Of a stretch of DNA of 64,000 nt, positions 37,072 to 47,066 are shown piece after piece. The stretch's first letter is position 1. Each line of letters starts with the position of its first letter. The stretch comes from Eutypella sp. D-1 (taxonomy: Eukaryota > Ascomycota > Sordariomycetes > Xylariales > Diatrypaceae), in the NCBI GenBank assembly GCA_023313575.1, contig JAJTTP010000002.1:2046001-2110000 (forward strand), given 5' to 3'. Position numbers and translations under genes: made by a program. The notes beneath the pieces are model-generated. The model ran no database searches. It was not told where the DNA came from and was given only the letters and a program-made list of their open reading frames with translations.

Positions 37072-37638
37072 TCGCCCAACGGCCAGCGACCCCCTTCTTC
37101 CCAAATGGATGGAGCTGGGGATGGAGACGGTCGTTTCGGCGTTTTGGTACACCAGAACCACGGTGGCCAGACCACCGAGCTTGGTCGTGTCGAGATCGAC
37201 AACATGCTTCATGCGCAAATAGCGGCCCGAGCTAAGGCTATGGAGGGCGGCGGGCTCATGGTCCCTCTGCGACGCACCAAGGCGAAGCCGTCTGCTTCTT
37301 ACCACCGTACCCCTGATGCGGCTCCTGGGCCTGCTCGATTTGACGGGGATGACGATGACGAAGATATCGACGACGAGGACGCTATCAACTCGGATCTCGA
37401 CGATCCCGACGATAACATCGACGAGGACGATGAGGACGAGGATGGTGGTCATATCATGCTCTGCATGTATGATAAAGTCCAGCGCGTCAAGAACAAGTGG
37501 TAAGATTCTTCTCAGCCCTATAAATCCCGCACAGCTACTTACCAACTTTATAGGAAGTGCGTCCTCAAGGACGGCGTCCTTACTGTCAATGGCAAGGATT
37601 ACGTCTTCCATAAAGCAACTGGCGAGTACGAATGGTAG
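35568..37638 (+). CDS. TOA1: Transcription initiation factor IIA large subunit
   Basis: Large (alpha/beta) subunit of TFIIA, which binds TBP and promoter DNA in the Pol II preinitiation complex. Exons: 35568-35687, 36496-37499, 37554-37638, giving 402 residues. Residues 1-55 form the alpha four-helix-bundle region (VYSQIIHEVVEASR, then GWQKKLSQQQLANFPWDPKP across the first junction). A Pro/Gln-rich disordered linker follows, with an 11-Gln run from 37039. Then come an acidic stretch of Asp/Glu (about residues 315-355) and the C-terminal beta-barrel segment MLCMYDKVQRVKNKWKC and DGVLTVNGKDYVF, ending GEYEW. Intron 1 is 808 nt, far longer than the others here. The acceptor at 36495 is preceded by actaac at 36470. 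Intron 2 is 54 nt. Confidence 0.93.
37039..37071 (+). repeat. CAG/polyglutamine tract in TFIIA linker
   Basis: Ten CAG codons and one CAA codon encode eleven glutamines in the non-conserved linker. The tract is likely length-variable between strains. Confidence 0.8.
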
Positions 37639-39169
37639 TGGAGGTGCGTGTCGCGACGTTGCATTATAGCAACGTGATATCGCGAACGAAGAGCCGTCCT
37701 ATACTAGTGCCATTATCGATATCGATAAATAGTGACGATGTCGCCACGTGCAACCATCTTGAGAGTTCCCACAAGGGTGAACTTGAGATGCTACCAATGC
37801 CGACTTCGACCGTTTCGCTTAGACTGAAGCACAGCATGGTTATGGAAGGCGGGGAGATGGTTGGAGGGGGAGGCCGGTCTGCTTGGCGCTTTGAATAGAG
37901 AGATCATGCAACAGGCGTTGGTGGAGGGTTTTTCTAGCCATTACAATACGACGCCAGACCTCGATTCGTCTCGTCACGTTGACGGGTCTTCGCGTCTTGA
38001 CGTTGTTCTTGTTCTTGTTTTTCGCGTTGCTTTTTTTTTAAAAAAAAAGGAAAAAAGAAACCCCCACCCGCCAGGCAGACTCTGGCATATGCCGGGTCAT
38101 TTGGTCGGCTAGATGATCTCACTTCTATACATCTAGATGACTCTTTTCACTTCTCAATTTCATCCGGGGCTGGCGGTGATTGCGATCTTGGGGAATTGGG
38201 GTCCTAGTTCCATTTTATATGGCCGGCTTAGAGGTGTGCCATCGTGGATTATGGCATCGGCAGGTGTGGTCCATGGCATGGCATGGCAGTACATATGCAC
38301 GCATGTATGCATCTATGGATGAATGGATGGGTGGATGGATGTGGGTAGCCCTGCCTCTGTAGGAAGGGGCCAGAGTAGAGTAGCAGAATAGGTTCGCAAA
38401 ATCCCCCTTTTTTTACGAAAATGCGAAGAATCTTTTTTACCTCTTTTGCTGGTTTTTGCAGGAAATGGAAAAAGAAAGGGAAGTAGGTAGCTGACTTTGT
38501 TCAGTTCACACCCTAATTACCTGTCTAGCGTCGGTAGGGGCGTCGTAGTATGGGCCAGGAAATCTAGGTCTATACTGACCTCAGCCGAAGTTATAGGCGG
38601 TGCTTGACAAGTCCGGACTGGTCGAGGTTCTATAAGTAAGGCACGGCGGCCGGATTAGGTTCATACGGGTCCGGTCCCGGTCAGGTATACATGGGATGCG
38701 GGCGGATGGGTGGATGGATGGGATCTGTTGAGGCTTCGCGGATCTGCTATGACAAGTTCGGTCCACCGCTGAAAGCCGGCCGTGTGCTTAAGGTCGTGGG
38801 GCCTACTGTTGCAGGCTCTTTATATGCTTCGAGCACCTGAGAGGTATGGCCATGTTGCTGGAGTGGCCCGTCATACTCTATCACTATGTGCATGTATACG
38901 AATTGCAGTGTTGGTAATGTAAATAATATCTTTATTGCGGACCAGCCGTGTGTGCTGATCCATCCGCCCCCAACAGATCATATCCGTGTCTCAAACCGCT
39001 TCGTACGGGGACCGTTTCAACATGGCCCTCGCGGGCAGTAATTACTCCGTAATTCATTATCAACCAGACAAGGAACTTAAACATTGATATGACTCAAAAG
39101 GGACAATGTCTTGAAGAAGCCTATCCTATCCGCCGCCCCATCGTACAAGCCCTATAAATATTTACGCAA
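37639..39169. other. Convergent intergenic region
   Basis: It lies between the 3' ends of TFIIA (+) and the membrane-protein gene (-). No gene is seen. A perfect T9A9 palindrome lies at 38031-38048. GGAT/GATG repeats occur at 38318-38345 and near 38700. Confidence 0.6.
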
Positions 39170-40350
39170 TCATGCGGGCAATTCCAATTTCCGGCTCGTG
39201 CCATCAAGCTCATGCGGGGTCCTTGATCGTTTGATTTCATGAGACTCATACGACTCGCCAGCGGGTATGTCTCCCCTGTGCGACTGCGGTATATGCGTGT
39301 GCTGCCCCGTGTATACCTGACCAGGGCCGAAAGGAACCGTGGGTCCTTGCGTTTCTGGTGGTCTTTGTGCTTCTGGGGGTTCTTGCTGTGTTCCCGCTGC
39401 CCGCTTCGACTTTGCCCGCCGCATACACAGAACTGTGCCAAAGACGGCGAGAGCCATGGCGGCAAGAACGCCTATCACTATTCCGGCGATTGCCCCGCCG
39501 CCGATACCGCCCGATGATGAGGAACTCTCCGTGTTGATAATTGAAGAAGCGTCGGTAGAGGTCGGAGGGGCTCTGGTAGCCGAGGAAGACATAGATGGAG
39601 ACGTAGAGCTAGAGGTCGACGTGCTAGGAACTGCATTTCGTACTTGCAAACTGCCTCCCGGTGTTATCAATCAACCGGCTTTGGGAAAGAAGACTTGTCG
39701 GTACTTACCTATAGGCATATATATAGTTATCAGTGTATATGAGCGCACCCCAGGTTGTGCTCGTGGCGCCAATTGCAGTTATTGAAGTAATGGTGACGGT
39801 TGAGCCGGCGGATCGTAGATCGGTCCAGCATCCAAACGAGCTATAATCGATAGGTTCGCGGCATGTATATTGATATTGTCTTTTACACATCAGGGACATG
39901 GCTTTCACGTATTTTACCATGGAAAGGGGGAGGAAAGAGGGCTGGGATTTCTTACGTCGGACAGCAGACAGTAGTGCCTATCCCTGCTGTCGTCCTTGGC
40001 TCACACCCTGGAGTATAGCCACTTGGACAACGACCAGGAGAGTAATAGCCATTGGGAACGTTCGTGGATAATGGGAAGCAGCTCTCGATCTGGCTGCTCG
40101 GGCCTTGCTGCAACCAATGATACGATTGCAGAAGCAAATCCGCGTAGTAGATGCTTGATGTGTTGCAATCGGCCGGTGCTATGAACCCGGTGCTCAACGG
40201 CCCGATATATAGAGGATCAAGATTTGATGATGTTGATGTAGCCGACATGGCAGCAGGAATTGAACTTGGTAGGTTATTATACACCTTTGACAGAGGAGGT
40301 TCGGGAGGGGAGTCTTCACTGTCTTTCTCTCCTCTTATATTTTCACCCAT
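39170..40350 (-). CDS. Single-pass membrane protein with Ser/Thr-rich stalk
   Basis: Unnamed fungal family with an extracellular Cys-containing region, a Ser/Thr stalk, one membrane helix and a short polar tail. Exons in coding order: 40350-39956, 39879-39709, 39650-39170, giving 348 residues. The introns are 76 and 58 nt with gtaaga and gtaagt donors. The frame upstream of 40350 has no ATG. A downstream start at 40248 (MSATSTSSNLDPL) is equally plausible and would give 314 residues. The ectodomain holds cysteines in PGRCPSGYTPGCEP, TVCCP and YTCREP. A Ser/Thr stalk spans about 198-235, the helix is about 242-264 (GAIAGIVIGVLAAMALAVF), then comes a basic CMRRAKSKR stop-transfer. The tail contains SYESHEIKRSRTPHELDG. 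No clear cleavable signal peptide is visible. Could be a wall sensor or mucin-like protein, but that is inference. Confidence 0.72.
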
Positions 40351-41561
40351 CGTTTGGGTGAAACCAGCCCCCACCAAAGTCGGCAAATAGGAGTAATGTT
40401 CCTAGCCCTCTGTGGCTGCAATTGTGCCTTTCAGTATCCGGTCATAGAATAAGGCCAATGGATCTGGCGGGTGGCGTCCAAGCCAATGCAGGCACACCCA
40501 TGTCACTCGACGAGCCTACCAGCGGGCATCGAGGCTACAAAGCGTTTTATGCTTTATAGGATAGAAATTAGAGTAAACGTTTTGCATTTATCTCAAAATT
40601 GTATCTTGGTCAAGAGCAAGAGGTTTACAATACTATACCTCTAGAAGAGACTCCCATGTACATTGATATCTGCTACCGCAATGAACCCAAAGATAGGGGC
40701 TTAGAACGGGCTGAGACATACACAAAACCAGACCCCAAGTACGATTACGAGCCGTATGAGACATAATGTCACGCTCTGTCAGCTGTGATACCCACCCAAG
40801 AAAGAGCCCGCGTCTTCGCCGCATACCTTGTCGTAAACTTCGAGGTGCACCCTGCATCGGGATTTTATAGACAGGCAATCACGCACTCTCATGCAGAAGT
40901 GGGCTTCCATTTTCAGCCTCGCAAGGCATAATATTTACGTATCATATAGCCATAGCATGGGCACGGCCTGTGCCGTAACAAAAATTGATTAGACTCCTGC
41001 CTGAAGTTTATGGTCTCAATGTTGATAATAACACCGTTGTGCACACGTAGATACCTAACCCTTGAGATAGTCCAGCGAGAGCCCGCCACTACCAGTGCAT
41101 ATGGGGTAAAAAGAGTTGAAGGAAGAGGATGGGGAGCCCTCCTCCTACCCCCAATGGGATAGGTTGTGGCAAAAACCTAAGACATCAGAAAGGGGGGAAG
41201 AACACACCGATGAACAAAAATAAACAAATACTACCGAATAAATGATACGCGGACGCCGAAACACCACAGCGGTAAATACTAGGCTTAGAAATTCAGCGGA
41301 CACAAGATGCTATCGATACGCTGGACGAATAATGATAAGGATAGAAACGATAGCTGGGTGATATACATCAGTGGGCTTCGTGATAGGGATTGCTTTTGAG
41401 AGGCGCGTTGACGGGCTGGGATCGCGCCACTAAGGAACTTGGCTCAAGTAGATAGATCTGCTTTTTCCCGGGCCCCAGGTAGATACCAGCGGCTCATATT
41501 CCATCCACATTCATGTCCCGCCAGTGAAGAGAGCATACTGGTTGGGCTGGGCCAAGCCACA
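40351..41561. other. Intergenic region
   Basis: No gene is seen. It should contain the promoter of the membrane-protein gene and the 3' end of the next minus-strand gene. A minus-strand frame at 40633-40878 has no family resemblance. Confidence 0.55.
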
Positions 41562-43726
41562 TCACGCCCCTAAACCGGATTCATCGGGGTTGTCAGACGG
41601 GGTACCTGGCTGCTGCGTTGACGACAATAACGACGATAGCGACGGTTCAAAATCATCGTCATCGCCATTACCGCCACTAGTTCTAGCATAGTCATATCTA
41701 CCGACTTTGTCAGATCCCAAGCCAGCGCCATCATGTCTAGGGGCATCTGCGCCGGCACCGGCGTCGTTCTCGGGTTCCACAAACAGTGACTCGTGTGGGG
41801 AGAGGGGAGTAGTGGCCGAAGGGAATTCGGGGGCCTCGAGGCTAGCCAGAACCTGGACTGGGGTCGGACATTGGGATAGCGCGGCAGGGTATTGGGTGTT
41901 CTGGGGAATCAGGGACTGCGGTTGCAATCCTCGCTCCTCCGTATTACCCTGGCTCTGGTGCTGATGCCGACCCTCTTGCACTGTTACGGCCTCGTTTGAA
42001 GAGCCGCCCTGGAGTGCACTAGCGGGCGCGACCACACTCTCCCTATTTTCGGCTCCCAATCCCTCGGCCGTCATCGGCTTTAAGATTGGCGGTAACGTCG
42101 GCACTGACGATGATGTCTGAACTGGCGGAAGTGACAATAGGGCTTCTGGGTCCTAGCCAGATGCTGCTACCGGCACGCCGCCGCTCCTCCGCGCATCATT
42201 GCCAATGTAATCCTGGCCGGAGGATGTCGAGGACCACGGCGTGCTAGGTGTCCTAACGCGCTTATAGGGATTTGGCATCGGTGGAGCCGGGTTCACGTAA
42301 CGGTGCTCCTTCTGTCCCTGTTGGAACAAAGGGGAACGGAAGGATAGCGGTAGCACTGACCCGGGACCCGGGACAGGACCGAAATCGGTGTTCACGAAGG
42401 GGATAGAACCCCAACCATATCTAGGCATGGCGGAGTAGAACAAGCCGGGCGCTACCGCGGGTGCTGTGGTGCCATGTCCCACCGCAGTGTACCCCGCAGG
42501 ACCGCCATCGACACCGCCCACCATCGCATTGTGGATGTACCCGCCGGCTCGCGAAAACGGCCGCATGTATGTTCCTGCAGCCGTGGTGGCCGACGGTACG
42601 TTCTGATGGCTTGCGCTCTCGGCCTCGAGCTTGGTACCGGGTGTAGCATGATACCCGGGGTCTTCGGCTCGCACTGCCGGCGGTGGAGTCTTGGACTCCT
42701 CACGTGTCCGCTTCATCTGGTTCTGGGAAGCAAGCGGTGCGTGTAGTGATAGCTGCCCGCTTATAGGCGCGCTGGGGCCGTGGTGCGCGGAGAGTGGGAA
42801 CCCGGGACCACTAGTATTCGGATGCCCGAGGAATAACCCCCTTTCTCCCCCCGGGTAGACGCTCGCGCTCGGGCGAGCATAGGCTGCCGCGTCTGTTTCA
42901 GCTACCTCACCAGGATCAGCACCAACATCCATACCGGCGGACCAGTCGTGGGCCTGGTGATAACCGCCTGCAAAGGCGGTACTGGGAGCATGGCCCCGGC
43001 CATCGTAGTATATACTGGCGGGACGCCCAGCAGTGTAGGGGGCGGCCTGCGCAGAAGACGAAGCGGTGGCGACTAAGGGTTGCGCGCTGAAGTTGGGAAT
43101 CAGAGGAAGACTCGGTATGGGCCCTCGTATTTTGCATTCGAACCCGTCAGTTGAGAATGCCGGCAGGGGAGGGGTGACCCCGTTTCTGCCGCAAGCATTG
43201 TAGTGTGCCGTGTTGTCGCCCTGTGGCATTTCCTGGATTGGATTCAGGGAAGACGGGCCAGCGGGGGCGATCGGAGCGGCCGCCTCGTCCTTTCCCTCCC
43301 ACGCCGACTTGACCTCCTTTGACCAGGTCCCGTGACTGGGACGTGCCCTTCTCTTCCCAGCGGGGCGAGGAGTGTTGTGCAGGATGCACCTGGTATATCG
43401 GAGAGGTTAGTCGTTGCTAAACGCCTACGCTCATGTGTTGAGCCGGTAAATGGAGGCAAGAAAGTAGACCAGAAGAGGGTAAGGGTAGGTGAGATAAGAA
43501 GGGTTCGGAAGCAGGGGTTCAGGAGAAAGAAAGAAGCAGGAACATACCCATACTTTGGATCCAGACCATAGTGCTCAACCACGTACTTCACCTTCTTTTC
43601 GTTGTAGACCTGAACGCCGAACTTCTCCTTGAAGGCCTCAGCGATGGTGGGGTACGCTATGCCATGCATGTACCAATCCAGGATGAACTCCACCTGTTCA
43701 TCGGAGTACTTCTGTGTGCCGACCAT
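41562..43726 (-). pseudogene. Uncharacterised fungal protein with HTH-like N-terminus, in-frame TAG
   Basis: Family not recognised with confidence. Coding order: exon 1 43726-43548, a 158-nt intron (gtatgt donor, cag acceptor), exon 2 from 43389. The N-terminal 60 residues (YSDEQVEFILDWYMHGIAYP, then AEAFKEKFGV and VKYVVEHYGLDPKYG) look like a compact helix-turn-helix fold. Across the junction comes a basic patch, CILHNTPRPAGKRRARPSHG, suggesting nucleic-acid binding (inference). The rest is Pro/Gly/Ser-rich and disordered. TAG at 42155-42153 would end a 471-residue protein. The same frame then runs open for 196 more codons to 41562, with similar composition (DPEALLSLPPVQTSSSVP just after the stop). 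No GT-AG pair near the TAG has good consensus. Either a true C-terminus with a fossil tail, or a recent nonsense change or sequencing error. Confidence 0.6.
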
Positions 43727-44739
43727 GATGGCAAGTGAGAAAACACGATGCAGGCAATGGGTATTTCCTCGGAGGATGGGGGAGTGTGTATATTCTTTTC
43801 GGCTATGTGTCCGTCTGCTTAGCTAATGGAAGCATCTCTGCAGTTAGCAGATTCACGGGCGCGTCGAGGAATTATCTATGTATACCGTTATACTTGCGGC
43901 TTGAAAGGCTTGCGTGCTGCTGGTAAAAAGTATATTCCTTCAACAACTGCATACGATAGCCATGCGACGCGGAAGGCGGCATTGGAGGTGTGCTTTGAGC
44001 TTTTATTATACGGCTGTCTAGGCGTTCGCACGTCCAATAACTCTGCGTGCTTAGAGGCCTGGATGTCGCCAAGTTGTACCAATATGGTTGATTGATGCCA
44101 GTCGATGTGAGCAATCTGCGGAGAAGAGAGGAAGTGAAATCATGGGAGACCGTAGGCCATGTTAAATAACCAGATATCCCAAGTCATTCTCGCACAACCA
44201 CATGAGGCTCAATTGATAGAATGTGCCATTAAGGGTGATCTGAATATGTAAGTGCGAGTGTCCATGCTATTACTATAGAGTCAAACCTTTCGTACCACTT
44301 GCTAGACCCCCATGTTTGCTTCCTAGGTAGCCTAATAGCAGAGCCTCTTCCCAAGCTACGAGATAGGAGTAAGGAAAGTGGCTTCGGAGCCAAACCTGTT
44401 TCTTACTTGGTAAACACCGCAAAAACACCGAGTGGCGACTGTGAACCCAAGATTGGATGATAATGTTAAATTGGTGTGTATTGGTTAGAGTTCCTGCTAT
44501 GGTAGAGGTGAAGCGGTCAGCCCCCCTGCTAGCCCTGTTCCTATGTCACAGCAGCATAATGCACAGTCGCAGGGTAGAGCATGTCATAAAGATGAGTCAC
44601 GTCCAAACGAAAGTTTTCGGCAAAAGTGATAACATTACAGTAACTACTTCGTCGTTCATAGCACACCCCTAATGCTAATGTCTGAGCAATAGCATTGTCG
44701 CCATGCCTATGAAGATGAACGAACGAACCAAAGTATCAT
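43727..44739. other. Intergenic region
   Basis: Promoter side of the HTH-like gene and 3' flank of the methyltransferase gene. No gene or structural RNA could be supported. Confidence 0.55.
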
Positions 44740-45822
44740 TCAAGCCCTTCCGAAAATACCCCACCAACATTCGACTTGCGCAGATTCATCATCCTCGCCC
44801 CAGTCATCTCGGCCGATGAGCGAGCCTTCCTCTAAACACTGGAGTCTACGAGGCCCACGTGTAGAGGCAGCCCGGAACTCCTGTATCAACCTTATAGCTG
44901 CCGCGCCTCTCAGGGGCGTTGTCAAGACGAGTCTAGCATCACTGTCGTTCCGCAGATGGTTATCGATAGCCGACCAGAGGAGTTCCGGGTGGCTGTCATC
45001 ATACAGTGGGTCTGCAGCCAAGACGATCTATACCGAGCATCAGCACACAAGCTTCAAGAACTAAGTCCTAGCCTAGACATGGGTTCTTACCTGAAATTGA
45101 TTCTTCTTAGAGAGTAACTCTAAACCATCTTCGCCCGTCCCGCCCCAAGTCAACTCCCCAGCCTCGACGCTACCGCCTAGTAGCTCAATCGTCGGCCGAT
45201 TTCTCGCAACATTGAAGTCGAGATTAGGCACGATATCCGGCAGATCAGTCAAGATCACATGGGTCTTCCACATTGCGGCCGCAGCCATTCCAAGTAGTCC
45301 AGTACCGGAGCCGAGCTCAAGAACGCTCACGGGGGTGTTCATAGTGTCTGAGTCAAGCATGTGAGACAGTGACTTCGAGGCAATCTGGCCCAGGGACTGG
45401 GCGAGGACGTAGCAAGAACCCCAGGTTTTGTGACCAAGGTTGTCGCCAACCATTGGCGGCTCGCGGATAATAAGCTCAAAAGGGGACCCGGACTGGTTCT
45501 GTAGGGGCCATCGGCGCGTGATCTCGCCCATCCCTGCTCGGCCACATCGCTCGGATAGCCGGCGGCTCGCTTCAGTCCAGATGAGTTCCCTCTCATCCTC
45601 GTCCTGGATCCACTCGAGCGGGCTCTTAATGAGGTCCGACAAGTAGTCGGCTACAGCGCGGCGTGACCGAGCAGAGTTGTGGTGCTCCTCCATGATGGCC
45701 CTCCTGGAGGTCGTGGGATTCCATATGCGAGGTTCAACACGGAGCGCTTTGAGGGAAGCAAGCAGCTCGCTGAACGCAGGTTTTTGCCATACCTGTGGGA
45801 AGTCTGCCACTGTAGCTAGCAT
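44740..45822 (-). CDS. Rrg1-like SAM-dependent protein methyltransferase (family 16)
   Basis: Seven-beta-strand methyltransferase of the fungal Rrg1 group, related to protein-lysine methyltransferases such as the EFM enzymes. The substrate is unknown. Coding order: exon 1 45822-45091, a 63-nt intron (gtaaga to tatag), exon 2 45027-44740, giving 339 residues. Residues 1-100 form the family-specific helical N-terminus. GDNLGHKTWGSCYVLAQ (126-142) precedes the fold. Motif I is VLELGSGTGLLGMAAA (167-182). The acidic LTDLPDIVPNLDFNV (191-205) binds the SAM ribose region. IVLAADPLYDD (245-255), formed across the splice junction, is the post-II motif that marks family 16. The chain ends GQ/AQVECWWGIFGR as in relatives. 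Likely cytosolic or nuclear. Confidence 0.88.
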
Positions 45823-46454
45823 TGTGAGACTGCGTATTCAAGGTAATAAAGCCAGGGGTTGACCTGTGAAGGACACGCTAACTTTGTACTAAGCCGTGAG
45901 ATCCAGGGACGGAGCCGTAGGGGGTATCTGTGCTAGGTCTAAGGGAAGTTCTCAAGGGATTATGATAGGAGGCATCATATACACCTGAACGGTGATTAAG
46001 ATCAACTGAGACGGTTTCAATTTCTTGCTCAAGGGAATACAAAGCCATAATGCAGGTTATCTGCTTGTTTTTTTCCTCCTTTTTTCCCGCAAAAGATCTC
46101 GATAGGCTGGCTGTCTACCAGAAATTTAGAAGGGAGTCAGAGACATCCAGAGCTGAAGAAAATCTTGAGGGGACTTATGTACCTATGTACCCATTTGCTT
46201 ACCTAATATATATGGGTACTTAAAGGTGAACGTATTGATTTGATTGGCATAAAGTTGCTAGACCTATAAAGTCCACTTAAATGGTATAACTAAATTAATG
46301 ATTGGCTGGCCTTATCAACAAAGCTCCCAAGCTTACAAGGCTGATTAGCTCTAGGATTTTTTTTGAACCCCACTACCAATTGTTTATGACTACCATTTGT
46401 TTTGGACCTGGTAGCTTCGTTCATTTCCTTTCCTTTCCTTCTTTTTTTCTTTCT

Positions 46455-46736
46455 TCAAGCACCGTCCTCATCAACGCTGCGTCTTTGAGCTACAAACAGA
46501 GAAATCGCGGAAGCGGCTTTCTCGACATTCCCGTCTTCTGGATGTGGATCTTGTCTATTATTGCTCGTGAGAAATTCGGAGTAATCTTCACTTATCGCCG
46601 TCGCCTCACGTGGGATTGCCCGTCCTTGTGCGGGAATGCCTGCCTCTGTGGAATGATCGGTCTGCCCGTAAGGGCCTGGCGCAACTTTCGCGTCTGCAAT
46701 TGGCATCAGAAAAGCAGGGCCATTCACTTCGTGCAT
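46455..46736 (-). CDS. Possible short ORF inside the inverted-repeat segment
   Basis: 93 residues from the ATG at 46736. The frame is open further upstream to 46805 but without an ATG. It is polar and disorder-like, ending VAQRRSVDEDGA, and the left inverted repeat encodes the last residues and the stop. I do not recognise it. It could be a small gene, an exon of something larger, or chance. Listed only because its composition is more coding-like than other intergenic frames. Confidence 0.2.
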   Translation of the reverse strand: MHEVNGPAFLMPIADAKVAPGPYGQTDHSTEAGIPAQGRAIPREATAISEDYSEFLTSNNRQDPHPEDGNVEKAASAISLFVAQRRSVDEDGA

Positions 46737-46885
46737 ATCCTTCGGGAGAATACGTTGGAGTTTGGTTCCTATGGGAGGGCTGTTGCGAAGATTGTGTGGA
46801 AACACTTAAGTGCGATACGCAGCGTGCTGCCTTCTCTGAGGGCTAGTACAATTCGATTCTGATTACTCTGATGAGGACGGTGCTT
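46457..46885. repeat. Segment bounded by 17-nt inverted repeats (possible foldback/MITE-like element)
   Basis: AAGCACCGTCCTCATCA at 46457-46473 returns exactly as its reverse complement at 46869-46885. Just inside, ACGCTGCGT (46474-46482) also returns inverted at 46817-46825, but there it is separated from the outer repeat by 43 nt. T-rich stretches of similar sequence flank both ends (46441-46456 and 46886-46900). I see no clear target-site duplication. A minus-strand frame (ATG at 46736, TGA at 46455) runs through most of the segment with coding-like composition and no known family. Confidence 0.45.
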
Positions 46886-47066
46886 CACTCTTTTTTTTCT
46901 CCGGTAAGTTCTGTACTCATGAGCCTCGCTCGCATTTTCCCGAAGTCTGGAATACTACTAACGTCCAATCTGCGCATATCCTCTGTTTACTCTCCCTGCT
47001 GTCACATCTTAGGTTCAAGGTAGGAAGCGTCAACTACCCTCAAGCCATCCCAGGCATCATCTGCAA

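Larger units (their letters stand above)
45823..47066. other. Intergenic region with inverted-repeat-bounded segment
   Basis: It lies between two minus-strand genes. It holds the 46457-46885 segment (separate entry) and, on the plus strand, a canonical set of splice signals at 46904-47012 with no matching coding frame. Confidence 0.5.

Noticed and set aside
46302..46862. Plus-strand open frame of 186 codons
   Set aside because: It starts at TTG with no early ATG. The opposite strand reads more like protein. It overlaps the inverted-repeat segment.
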